Notes under the pieces: model-generated | The model's database searches: none | What the model was told of the DNA's origin: nothing | What the model saw: the letters and a program-made list of their open reading frames with translations, nothing else | Shown here: positions 46,495 to 56,400 of the stretch, piece by piece | How the letters are laid out: each line of letters begins with the position of its first letter | Numbering within the stretch: position 1 is the stretch's first letter | Translations under genes and position numbers: made by a program | Origin: Hoplostethus atlanticus | Taxonomy: Eukaryota; Chordata; Actinopteri; Trachichthyiformes; Trachichthyidae | Length of the DNA stretch: 64,000 nucleotides | Direction of reading: 5' to 3' | NCBI GenBank assembly: GCA_034670405.1 | Contig: JAXDDX010000015.1 | Location: forward strand, 3,100,001-3,164,000

Positions 46495-46992
46495 AGAATT
46501 GTATGTAAAAATACAAGTGCAAGTGCAACAGAAAAGAGTGTCCCATTCTCCCTAATTGAGATTTGCCCTATATGCCCAAATGAACACACAAGAAGTGACA
46601 AATTAAAACTGTAAAATGCAAGTTACCTCAAAGGAAGACATCTGCACTTTTCAGTGAAAATGGACTTTTGCCTTTTGTGTCCCTTTGGTGTCCTTTAGTA
46701 TAAAGCGCTCACAGACCAGCTGGGTTGGCAAACATGAGTGTGCTGTGTCCAGTTGCAGGGTTTCTGGGTCAGCTACTTCTTGCTGCCATTTGGGACCACG
46801 TGGGGTGGGGTCACATGAATCTAGCCAGCAACCCAAAATCATTCAAACAGAAGGGTGGTGTCAACCTCGCCACGAGTGTGTGTGGTTTGTGAGTGTGACA
46901 TGGTACGCTGGAAAAGGCAAAGTCCTCAAAATTGCATCTCGCTGCCAGTTGGGGCCTCCCAACGTGCCAAAATTGCATAGTGCAGCTGTAAT
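46495..46992 (+). mobile_element. Small TIR element, family A, copy 5
   Basis: Follows copy 1 in order: CAACAGAAAAGAGTGTCCCA, AGAAGTGACAAATTA, AGGGTTTCTGGGTC, CTTGCTGCCATTTGGGACCA. It then has a duplicated right part (GTCCTCAAAATTGCATCTCG, GCTGCCAGTTGGGGCC) and ends AATTGCATAGTGCAGCTGTA. It lies 0.5 kb upstream of the ncam1 leader. Confidence 0.65.
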
Positions 46993-47540
46993 ATTCTAAT
47001 TCAAAAATGGAAACGCAGTTGGTTGCAAAATTGAGATGTTAAACTCATTTGGGCAAATGAAAATTGAAATATTGGTCTTAGATACTTAGATAAGTGGTAT
47101 TTTTCATGAAATGTTAGGCAAGACAAGGGGCCCTACCAACCAATATGAAGCCATCCTTTTGCTCTCCCTTATACCAAACAACCTGTGGCATGTTGTTGAA
47201 ATGAAAAAGACCCCAGTTTAGTGTCGGAGACCAATATTTCAATCTCATTTATTCAAAAAAACGTAAAAAAAAAATTCTATCTATTTGTTTTAATTTTTTC
47301 AATCTTAATTTTTTTAAATATGTAACATACTTTTAGATAGTCCTACGTCTAGAGAGAGAGTGTCTTTGTCTTGTTGTACATGTTTGTAAACCACACAGCA
47401 ATTAGTTGGTTAGCTCGTTAGTAAACCCGATAATCCGAATTAGACACCCCGGTGACCATCTGCCGTCTACACTAGCAGCTCGCACTAGTTTGTTCCAGCA
47501 TCCACCTCCTCCCGCCCCCTGTGAGTGAGTGTGTGTGTGT

Positions 47541-47546
47541 ATGTGA
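47541..47546 (+). promoter_or_regulatory. Minimal upstream ORF (ATG-TGA) in ncam1 leader
   Basis: An ATG followed immediately by TGA, 288 bases before the ncam1 start. Start-stop elements can stall ribosomes. It is relevant only if the transcript begins upstream of it, which the sequence does not show. Confidence 0.25.
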
Positions 47547-47589
47547 GTGAGTGGACCGGGCGGAGTAATTCGTGTATCTGCGCGCGTGT

Positions 47590-47649
47590 ATGTGTGTGTG
47601 TGTGTGTGCGAGAGAGAAAGAGAGCGAGCGAGCGAGAGAGCGCGAGTGA
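47590..47649 (+). promoter_or_regulatory. Upstream ORF of 19 codons in ncam1 leader
   Basis: ATG at 47590 opens a frame across the GT and GA tracts and stops at TGA 47647-47649, 180 bases before the ncam1 ATG and not overlapping it. The peptide is low complexity (Cys/Val, then Arg/Glu), so any effect would be through translation control, not the peptide. It depends on the unmapped transcription start. Confidence 0.25.
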
Positions 47650-47828
47650 GTGCTACGGCTGCTCCTTGTCACTCATTGTGCTGCGAACACGGGTAGCGAC
47701 AAGGACCAAAATTCCCTCCGGTTGCAGACCTCTGGAAAGGCTGATTTCTGTGTTTTTTGCCCCCCAGTAGAGAAAATCCTAAAAAGTGCGTCTGTTCTTC
47801 AAGGAGAATATCTGTGTGAGACATTGCA

Positions 47829-47880
47829 ATGCTTCAAACAAGGGATCTCATCTGGGTATTGCTTTTCCTTGGCTATGCAG
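47829..47880 (+). CDS. ncam1: ncam1 first coding exon (signal peptide start)
   Basis: First coding exon of neural cell adhesion molecule 1, the immunoglobulin/fibronectin-type cell-surface adhesion protein of neurons and muscle. The 52 bases encode MLQTRDLIWVLLFLGYA plus one base of the next codon (phase 1), followed directly by the donor GTAAGA. The MLQT-DLIW-LFFLG pattern is the conserved start of vertebrate NCAM1 signal peptides, and the human exon 1 also stops within the signal peptide. A basic residue at position 5 followed by a hydrophobic run (residues 8-14) fits a secretion signal. The ATG has G at -3, and an in-frame TGA lies at 47817-47819, so no longer N-terminus is possible in this exon. 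The remaining exons (Ig1-5, FN3, membrane anchor) are not in the window. Teleosts often keep two paralogues, and ncam1a and ncam1b cannot be told apart here. Confidence 0.86.
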
Positions 47881-49348
47881 GTAAGAAGCTGTTTTTTTTA
47901 TTTATTTATTTTTTTAAAATTATTATTAATATTTATTAGAATAAGAAAAGGTGACTGACTTGCAAACGCCAAGATGTGTCAGGGCCTGATGTATTCCTTG
48001 CCTGTGTTGTCTAGTCGGGTGCTTACTATTGTGCAGCATCCTCCTCTGGTCCCAGCCGCGGTGTCCCTGTCACTGACTCCGGGCACTGCTGACTGGAGCC
48101 GGTGCCCTGCAATATTCAGCACAATTAAACAAAGTTTCCCATAGAAGTGAGAGGTTTTGTCTGTCGGGTTAGTGGGTGCGAACCAATCATACCATCAAGC
48201 GTGACCAGAGAAGCCCCTTTACCTTAATTGGCGTCTTGTTGTATTCCTAGTTTAATTATCAGGAGCCGCTTTTGCTGCGTTGCCACAATGTTAAACATCT
48301 CCGCGCACTATAAAGGAGTATCTCAGGTCCGGTAGGCTTACTGTGTCGGGTTTAAAGGTAGAAATACATCCGAATTGGATTTATTGGATCCATACAGGCT
48401 GCATTTTGACATTTTAAATGACTGGGGTTTTTAAGCCAAAGGTTAGTGGTGAAGATGGATGCTGGCTTATCTGTGTAGGACTGGTGATGCAGGAGACTCT
48501 TCTGTGGTCCCGTTGTGCCAGCAAAGTATTGGGTTTATACTCTCACTGTGGCAGTTGTTAAGTGTTAAATAGCATGTAACATATAGACTATAACGCACAG
48601 CTTGATCGAAAAGTCTAGGTTGTGATTATCTTTACGATCCTCCGTGACGCACCGAGGATGAAGTGACCGGAGTGTCGGTCGCTCATCTGGGGGGAGATGC
48701 TTTGTTTCGGTCCCGCTAAAAACACTTGATCCCACCATCAAATCCGGGTTTTATGGACATTTTCTGTCAAAAAGAACCACGGATTTTGTTATTCTTCTCA
48801 TAATCTTGCGCCGAAACTCTTCTCTCATTTGGTGGATTATAGCCAACACTGGCAAGCATCGGATTTGGCACGCAAAACAATAGTCTGCGTTGAGTGTCAA
48901 TTTGGGATTTTAGAGTTAACTATCAGTCTGATCATACGGGTTAACAGCTTTCCATTCAAACCGCACTAGACCTGCCTCGTGCGATAGACTCATTTTTTCC
49001 GTTATTTCTCCGTTGTGGCATATACAAGCTGTAGTTTCCAACTAAATATTGATTTTTGAAGATGCGGTGATGTTTTTTTATTAGGCGCATGTTATGGTGT
49101 TGGCATGCAGACCCAGGCTGATTTGATTATATATTTTATGTGGTTCGTTGGGAGGGAAAGCCGCTATCTATTGAGATCTACTGAATAGTCATTATTCAAT
49201 GTAAACAATAGGATCCAATCCCAGAGCCTCTGTGGTTTCAGGGCGGGAGGGGACCCGTCCCACCCCCTATCCTTTTTCCCTCTCAGTCTCTGTTCCCTCT
49301 CTCCTACCCTACCCGCCCCCACTTTCTCTCATACTCTATAGGCTGGAG

Positions 49349-49450
49349 CAGTGATTCTCAAAGTGGGGTCCTGGAACCCCCAGGGGGTCCTTGAAGGGAG
49401 GAGGAATTTAATTTACTAGAAATTATCCCAATTAGAGAATGTGTAAAATG
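49349..49450. mobile_element. hAT-type terminus (CAGTGATTCTCAAAGTGGGG)
   Basis: CAGTGATTCTCAAAGTGGGG with TCCTGGAACCCCCAGGGGGT downstream is the classic left end of Charlie/ZBED5-type hAT elements. The matching right end was not found, so only this end is claimed. Confidence 0.55.
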
Positions 49451-49814
49451 ATTCTTCTAAACACAGATTTCACTCTCACCCACAGGTTTTTTTTAATTCC
49501 CCACATACAGTGTAAACAGTTCTACATTTCAATACTAAATCAACAACAACAAAAATCTTCCCATATGGGAAACATCTTGCAGATTGGCGTTTTAGTTGTA
49601 CACACATTTCTCAGAGCTGCTCTGGAGGCAGAAATAATCTCATTGGTTGAGTTAAACCTCAGTGGGCGGAGCCAAAGCATCAGTTTTTCAGCATGCAAGT
49701 TAGCTAACTTTCAATGCAAAGAAGAAACTGGTCAAAATATAAATACAAATATATAAATGGCAATGACTTATTTTTTAAATTCATTCACGACCATGGCATT
49801 CATGATGTTGTAAG

Positions 49815-50200
49815 GTCAGCAGGCTAGCTAACTAGTTTACCTACAGTAGATAGCTATAGGCTAGTATGGCTAGTTTGAACTTGGAAGGTCAGCAGGCTAA
49901 GCTTACCTAGATAGCTATAGGCTAGTATGGTATGATAAATCAAATTGCTCCCGATGGTCAGGCCAGCACCTTGCATGGTAGCTCACTGCCATCGGTGTGT
50001 GTGTGTCTGTGTGTGTGTGAATGGGTGAATGAGAGGCATACATTGTAAAGCGCTTTGGATAAAAGCGCTATATAAATGCAGTCCATAGTATGGCTAGTTT
50101 GAACTTGGAAGGTCAGCAGGCTAGCTAACTAGCTAACCTAGATAGCTATAGGCTAGTGTGGCTAGTTTGAACTTGGAAGGTCAGCTAGGTTAAATAGCTA
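49815..50200. repeat. Minisatellite of ~65-bp units
   Basis: The unit carries GGAAGGTCAGCAGGCTA, ACCTAGATAGCTATAGGCTA and GTATGGCTAGTTTGAACTT and is repeated about four times (around 49815, 49885, 50108 and 50175), with units of slightly different length. A SINE piece interrupts it at 49931-50085. Confidence 0.82.
49931..50085 (+). mobile_element. V-SINE-like fragment inserted in the minisatellite
   Basis: CACTGCCATCGG with GT repeats, GTGAATGGGTGAATGAGAGG and TGTAAAGCGCTTTGGATAAA then AGCGCTATATAAATGCA are the 3' part of a common fish SINE. TAGTATGG at 49923-49930 and 50086-50093 flanks it as an 8-bp duplication, though the host repeat itself contains that word. Confidence 0.75.
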
Positions 50201-53010
50201 TTATCTACCTGTCATTGAGATTATGTAATGGTAGTAGGGCAATTTGGAGGGTTGGCGGGGGAGGTATGGTATTTTTTTGTACATGGTTCATGATTCAGGG
50301 GAAGAATTCGGATGCCGTCACAATTAACCGTACCTCACATGGGAGGGAAAGTGAAAGGAACCAAGAGAGAGATAATTAGACAGCTGTGCTTTAGTTCTGC
50401 CCTGTTGCAGAAGAAGAAATAAAAGAAATTGATCACATTATTTGATAGACCTGAGGTGTATTAAATGGGTAATGGCACTATTGCACTGTTTGAAGGATGA
50501 GCAATTTAATTACATTTATCGATTTCCAGTTTCTGTTCCAGTTCAATGATAATTACATTTCAAGGCCAGTGACGAACTACTGGACTAGTGAGCCGTGACC
50601 ACCTTCCAAGACAATGATTGAATAATGGCTGGATTAAATAAAATATGGTTTAAGAAAAAGGCACCGAGAGGGGTCTGTCTTGTGTTTGTATCTCCGCGGC
50701 GAGAGGCAGACAGAAAGGCTTGGACTGGGTCTGGTCTGTATTAGCGGCACTTGGTGCTGTGCTGATGGAGTGGTTTGCCACATGTGTTGCCGTCAGTCTG
50801 TAAGGGCTGAAAGAGTGCGGGGGCTGATGGGGGGGCCAATCAGAGAGACAAAAAGGCGTAGGTTACATCCATTCTGAGTCCGTTGAGTGAAAACGGCAAC
50901 GTGCTTATGGGTTCATGTCACCAATTTGGGGTTTGTATAGGGGCTATATTTGATGACGTTTACCGTAGAATATTCCAACAGAGGCATGTGGGATTTGCCA
51001 CCTGAGTTAGTGATGTAGAAATACTTCGGTGTTAGTAATAGTGGGCAGCTTTTTCCTCTTTCACTTCCCATGCCATACATTCTTATCAAATTCAAGACAT
51101 TCTCTAGGAGCAAGGCACATCCATCTAGTGGCTTTCCCCCCCCCCCCCACGGGTTTGATTCCAAAGGACTGGAGAGCTGCAGGCGCAAACATCGGGAAGT
51201 CCCTTTAAGGAACCTTTAGATCTGAGACTGGTGTTTACATGCATTGAGCATAGAGTTGAACTCAGGAAAAGGGTGAAGTTTAACATTTAACATTCAACAT
51301 TTTGGGGGGAAAGAAAATAAACAATTCCAAAATGGCTAACATCTGGGACTTCAACTGCTGTGGTGAGTTCAAAGCCACTATGAAAATAATACGGCCTATT
51401 TTTGAATGAGGGAAACTGTAAAAAGCAGCCTAACAAGGGAAAATTATAAGGCGTTTTAGTCTGTTGCCTGAATAAAACTGGGCCTGCTCTTCAGATCTCT
51501 GCTCTCTGGTTGGGAGAAGAACACATGTTGCATTTAAAGAGACATGTACGCATTTTGTACACATTTAGCGCCACTTTATCACAGGTTTTACTGATGAAAT
51601 ACTGACTGGTACTGTACCTACTCAAATTGCAGCTGTATTCCACTTTAGATTCTGCACAAAATCAGATATCTACTGCATGGTAGTGCTCCTGTGTTTGTAA
51701 AACCAAAGAAAATGATGGTTTATTGAGACATAATAACAAGTTTGGGTAATTCCAACCATTAGTGATACACCAAGTTGACCTCATTCATTGGTATGCTTCT
51801 GTTCTCTTCTGTTCTTATTCTTCTCCCACCCTCAACTTTGTCATCTAACTACTTGTTCATATTTTAAGCTATGACCTACACTCCCAACTCAGATTCATTT
51901 GGACATATGTGCTGGTATGTCTCTCTTCACAGTCATGAATAGTGGAAAGTTTATGTTAACTAGAGTGAAGGGAGGGGAGGGAGGGGGGGGTTGGGTGATG
52001 ATGTCAAAATTTACTCTAGCAGGAGCCATGAAGTACATGCTGACACTTCATAGACTTCCACTGCAGTAGTTTATGACAGGGGGGGGAAATGATTGATGTT
52101 GCTTTCAGGGCCTTTTTATTAATCAAAATTGTGATATGTAAGACTTTGAAAACCACAATATTATCAAAGCCATTTTTTTACGTACATTTATTTAAGTAAT
52201 AATCATCTCAATCCATAACAGAGATAGGATAGCAATTCACAGCGTCAGTCACAGTGTCATCGGTCGCTGTTTGCAGCTCTGCAGGTGATGAAACTTCATG
52301 TATATAATATGTAAAACAAAACCAAAAAAAAGCTTTGAAATGACCCGGAATTCAGTTCAGCAAGTTTATTCCAGTGAAAGTTCTGTGCACTATGAAGGGA
52401 AATGATGCAGTTGAATGCTGATACATTATGCATTAATACATGTCATCTCACAGTGCTCCTCCACAGTGAACCCACAGCTACTGATAGTCCCAAATAGATA
52501 ATAATGAGTTCAGAACGACTTCACTGGCAGCCTATGTTATATTTCCTTTGCTGCTGACTGCTGGATGAGGATGGGCTGTCTTTGCATATTAATCCGCCCA
52601 TGAATAGGGACTCAGAGTGAGCTTCGAAGGCGTCCTATGGAGAATTGGACATGAAAAAAAAACAGAGCGAAAAGGGACTTGGGTTTGTTATGCTGAATAG
52701 CCACCATCACTCCCCCCTCCCCACCTTCCAACCCTTCCCCGCACCCCCTGGTCTCTGAATGGGACTTTTTTTTTTCTCTTCTTCATTAGCACAGAATGGC
52801 TTTGCAGAATGTTTGGGGGCCGTCGGCAGTGGTTGCATGGCATGTACTTATCCATTTATGTAACTACACAGACACTGGATGGACAACGACGCATTGTTTG
52901 CTGTTTTGGCATCACGCTCATATGTTACTTTGAATTTGAAAGACATTTTCAGCCTCTACATGGCGCCTCCTCAATTCAGGGTACTAGACGTATTTAGAGA
53001 AGATTAAAGA
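50201..53010. other. Intronic, nothing recognised
   Basis: Part of ncam1 intron 1. C run at 51138-51149, G-rich runs at 51971-51990 and 52079-52087. Frames 50680-50877 (+) and 50913-51188 (-) carry no motif. Confidence 0.5.
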
Positions 53011-53300
53011 TCGTTGGCCGACCCATCACTAGAGGGTCGATGGTTCGATCCCCGGCACCACCAGGAGGGTGTATTCCAGCTGTGAGCTGGTGATTGAAAA
53101 AATGACTGGTGTCACAGCTACAGGTGCCCACCAACACTGCTGAAGTGCCCTTGAGCAAGGCACTTAACCCCAAAACTGCTCTGTTCGATGGCTGCGCTCT
53201 GAAAATGCGCATGTGTGGGGTGATATGTTGTGTGTATATCTAGTCAGGGGTTTGCAGAAAAAGAATTTCACTGCATGTATGTGACAAATAAAGTTCATTC
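53011..53300 (+). mobile_element. tRNA-derived SINE (V-SINE type)
   Basis: The head has a B box GGTTCGATCCC (53042-53052) downstream of an A-box-like TTGGCCGACCCA. The core CCTTGAGCAAGGCACTTAAC then CCC (about 53151-53173) is the conserved V-SINE core. The 3' end AATTTCACTGCATGTATGTG then ACAAATAAAGTTCA (to about 53297) is LINE-like. Head, core and tail are all present, so the copy is near full length. The B box belongs to this SINE, not to a functional tRNA gene. Confidence 0.82.
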
Positions 53301-54200
53301 ATGAACCTGCTTCCTTTGTGGCTACAGTATCATTATATGACCGTAAATGTGTGCTACAAAAGTCACCAGACATTTGGAACATTTTACTTTGTATTTGGTT
53401 TGTCTAGGTTCATGCCGCCCAATCACAAGCGAACCAGGGCTTGTAAATAAAAGTCACACGGACTCACGAGTAGCTCGTTTATTGGACAGCGTTTCGGTAA
53501 CCTGTCATGCCGGCGGGTTTCGAGACTTTGGCGGTGATGGTGATTGATGATTACCGAACTGGATGGACTTGTCTCCGCCTTCCCCGGTGGTCATACCATT
53601 TAAGAAATAACTGAGTTACACATGTGGTCAAAATATCATTGGCTTGGATTCAACCTCAAGGCCAGTAGCCTACCGGTTTTACTGTATGTGCATGTAGAAT
53701 GTGATGGGCGGGGTGGGGAGGTTGTGATACTGAGCTGTTTCAGCAGAATCCTTTGGCATACACTCACCAGGTCCTCCGCATCAGTACCACTGATCTATGC
53801 TGCTTAAGCAAGCTGCTTGCTACAGTTTTTTTTTTGGGGGGGGGGGGTTTCTGTTTAAGTGAGGCTGCCAAATCTGGTGACGGGTGCCGAAGGTGACGAA
53901 GGACTGCATTACTCTGCAACAGAATCCCAGCGTGATGCCCCTGTCCTCCTTGAAGTACAAGCAATCACTTTTTTTTTTTGGGAATAGATACTGTTTGTAT
54001 TGATGTTCCAGTTTGGTTTATTGCCAGCGTGGGGGCCCAGTGGTATTTATAGTGTGTCACTATTCCAGCGTCCTTCCCCCCCAGGACCGTCAGTGGCGAG
54101 CAGATGGTATTTCTGTCTCTGGAAGTCACAAGACACTTTCTTTGTTTTCTTTTGTTGACAAGATATTTTTACATCCCTTCACTTCACAGTCTGCCTATTT

Positions 54201-54202
<2 letters not shown>
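53301..54202. other. Intronic, nothing recognised
   Basis: Part of ncam1 intron 1; T/G run at 53826-53849 and T run at 53969-53979. Confidence 0.5.

Positions 54203-54252
<50 letters not shown>
54203..54252. repeat. (CA)n microsatellite
   Basis: About 25 CA units. Confidence 0.96.
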
Positions 54253-54256
<4 letters not shown>

Positions 54257-54644
54257 TGAATGAAAAAAAAATCCTTTGAGAATGATCAACAAAGCTTCAA
54301 CGCTGTTTTGGCTGCAGTCAGCCTTTGTCATCCCACACTCTTATCACCACAGCATGATTTTGTATATTAAAAGATGGATCAGTGACTGGTTGAAGTGCAA
54401 GCTCAAGTGCAGAGAGAGCACAGCCGTAAGATACTCGACTGAATCCTTCTGGCGGGGGATGGTTTTTCGAGTTTGACCGTCTTTGGGTTTGATCCAAAGA
54501 AAAAATGCATAGCGGGTCCACGGTGTGACGCGGTGACGTGGCTAGTCAGCTAAATGGTGTCAAACACTGTCATTTAGGCCGTCGCACTTAGAATGCAGAG
54601 GCGCACGTCAGACGCATTTGCTCGGTAAGTTATTCGACAATCAT

Positions 54645-54740
54645 CGCGGAGGAGCTCGGGCTTAACTAGCTGTTCAAAGCACTTCATTGTGATGGAGAGT
54701 GGCAGGTCTGTAGTTATTTAAGCTACTTGGCTTTGAACCG
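54645..54740 (-). pseudogene. Rex1/L2-like LINE RT finger scrap
   Basis: The minus strand reads LNNYRPATL and, after a +1 shift, TITMKCFEQLVK. This is the YRPVALT-xxMKCFERLV finger motif of Rex1/L2-group reverse transcriptases. No catalytic motif is present. A GA microsatellite follows at 54801-54820. Confidence 0.6.
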
Positions 54741-55483
54741 ACTCTATCCCACTAACTGGCCCCAGCGCTGCAGCTCAGACACCAGTTGAAGAGGAAAGCG
54801 CGAGAGAGAGAGAGAGAGAGACGCCGAGCCCCTAGCCTTGATCACATCTGCTTCGCTTTGTCTTCACTTGTTGCAGGCACTGAAATCCTGGATGTGAAAA
54901 ACCTAGAGAGGTAGCTGTTCTTCCTAGTACACCTGGGTGTCTAACTGGGATAATCATTTGTCGTTGAAGGCGTGCAGCGATTGGATTTTCACACATTTCA
55001 GTGCCTCAGTTTTTGAAAGATGTGGCTCAATATCTCTTTTGGTTTTGTGCGGTGATCGTGGTTTTGTTCTAGGGCCCATTCCCCCTACATCACTACCTTC
55101 CGTAGCTCCCTGTTTTTTTCCAGAGAAAGTGTTTCAATGTCCGTATTAATCCAAGGTTTTCAATCTGCTTTACAGTTTCGACAGCTTTCTCCTTAATGAT
55201 GACAGAACTATACATATTCAGGGGCTCTCCGGGCGGCCCCAGGCGCAGTGTCTGTATAGTATTTTATGTCAGCATGCAAAAAAACATAGCTGTTTTCATT
55301 TGACCGGTGTCTCCAATGTCACGTTCTGTCTGTACCTTGTTTCCTGTGTTGCAACACGACACACCGAAAGCCGCTATATGTTTTCCACCTCATACGCTCC
55401 AGCAACGTTCAGCAGCATGTACTGGGATGTCGGTGTACTGTTAGTACTGAGATAGTAAAGATTTAAATCAGGGATGTGCGATA
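54741..55483. other. Intronic, possibly LINE-derived
   Basis: Part of ncam1 intron 1 next to the RT scrap. 54860-55210 could continue the same minus-strand LINE but shows no secure motif. Confidence 0.35.
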
Positions 55484-55631
55484 GAGGGGATGAGAGTCTG
55501 CAGGTTTTCACTCCAACCAAACACTACAGCAGGTAATTTCACTGATTAGTCCCTTCTTTCTGGTCGCGCTAATCAGTTAAATCAGCTGCTGCAGCGTTTG
55601 GTTGGAGTGAAAACCTCTCTCTCATCCCCTC
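55484..55631. mobile_element. Fold-back MITE, copy 2
   Basis: Arms GAGGGGATGAGAG, GGTTTTCACTCCAACCAAAC and GATTTCACTGATTAG-like face their reverse complements (AATCAGTTAAATCAGCTGCT through GTTGGAGTGAAAACC, then CTCATCCCCTC). The unpaired centre is about 20 bases. Same family as 19275-19409, with better preserved arms. Confidence 0.85.
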
Positions 55632-56400
55632 CATGGCAATATTGTCTGTGATTTAAACGCTGCGGCTCACGAACCAACTTCAGTATTACGCATCAGTCTA
55701 AATGTAGACAACAGTCACAAAGATTTTATGAACCTCCTGTGGCAGTCAATACAGATGGAGTCCAACAGTAAATGATTCCGGCAAATATGTTGTTTGCCCT
55801 CAGGTGTTACGCCGCTACTATGCAATTTTTGCATGTCCAAATGGCAGTGGGAAGCATTATTTTGAAAAACCCAGAAATCATTTAAGGTGAAAGTGAGTAA
55901 ACTGCATATAGCACACCAATGTGTTTGGTTTTTACCGTAGAGAGAGGCGAACGAGCTAACATTTCCGACAAAAAGTGGAAACATCCTCCTTCCAGGTATC
56001 TTGATACACCGTATTTTAATAAAAAATGTAAAGGTGCGCTAAATAATATGTGACCTTTATTGACCTCTATCGGCAATCAGTAGGAACCGTAACAACATTG
56101 ACAGAACTTATCTCCTCCTACACAAGCCTCTGGCACAGGAAATCTCAGCAGTCGTCGGTATCGATCAACAACCCTATTAACCCCCCTGCAGATATATTAC
56201 CGTCATTTCGTGCTATGGAGCAGTACAAATATTACCTATTGCCACTTTAAAGATGCTCATAAAAAATGCATTTGGGAAGATTTGTGGGAGAAGATTTCCC
56301 AACGGGGGTTTTGTCGCCGACTACGTGGGCCCCGAAACCAGGAAGTCTGATGGGTGTATTTTCTCCCGTTCAGCCTAAACACATCACGTAGATCGAAAAA
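55632..56400. repeat. Diverged repeat, family B, copy 2
   Basis: GATTTTATGAACCTCCTG (55723-55740) matches 11331-11348. AACATTTCCGACAAAAAGTG with CATCCTCCTTCCAGGTATCT matches 10740-10790. TAAAGATGCTCATAAAAAAT with GGAGAAGATTTCCC (56249-56305) matches 10821-10895. Confidence 0.45.

Larger units (their letters stand above)
47340..47828 (+). promoter_or_regulatory. ncam1 promoter region and 5' leader
   Basis: This is the region immediately upstream of the ncam1 ATG. A GC box (CCCGCCCC, 47511-47518, Sp1-type on the minus strand) precedes GT-rich (47529-47541, 47590-47608) and GA/GCGA-rich (47610-47648) tracts with more CpG than the surroundings. I see no good TATA box, in line with TATA-less promoters of vertebrate NCAM1. 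The transcription start cannot be fixed from sequence; it probably lies between about 47.45 and 47.75 kb. The interval is free of recognisable transposons, unlike most of the window. Confidence 0.55.

Noticed and set aside
47650..47958. 102-codon ORF overlapping the ncam1 exon
   Set aside because: It is in a different frame from the NCAM1 signal peptide, crosses the splice donor and ends in intronic poly-T sequence.
49815..50200. CRISPR-like spaced repeats
   Set aside because: The genome is eukaryotic; repeats are tandem minisatellite units interrupted by a SINE.
53011..53070. Possible tRNA gene (B box GGTTCGATCCC)
   Set aside because: No full cloverleaf, and a SINE core and LINE-like tail follow directly.
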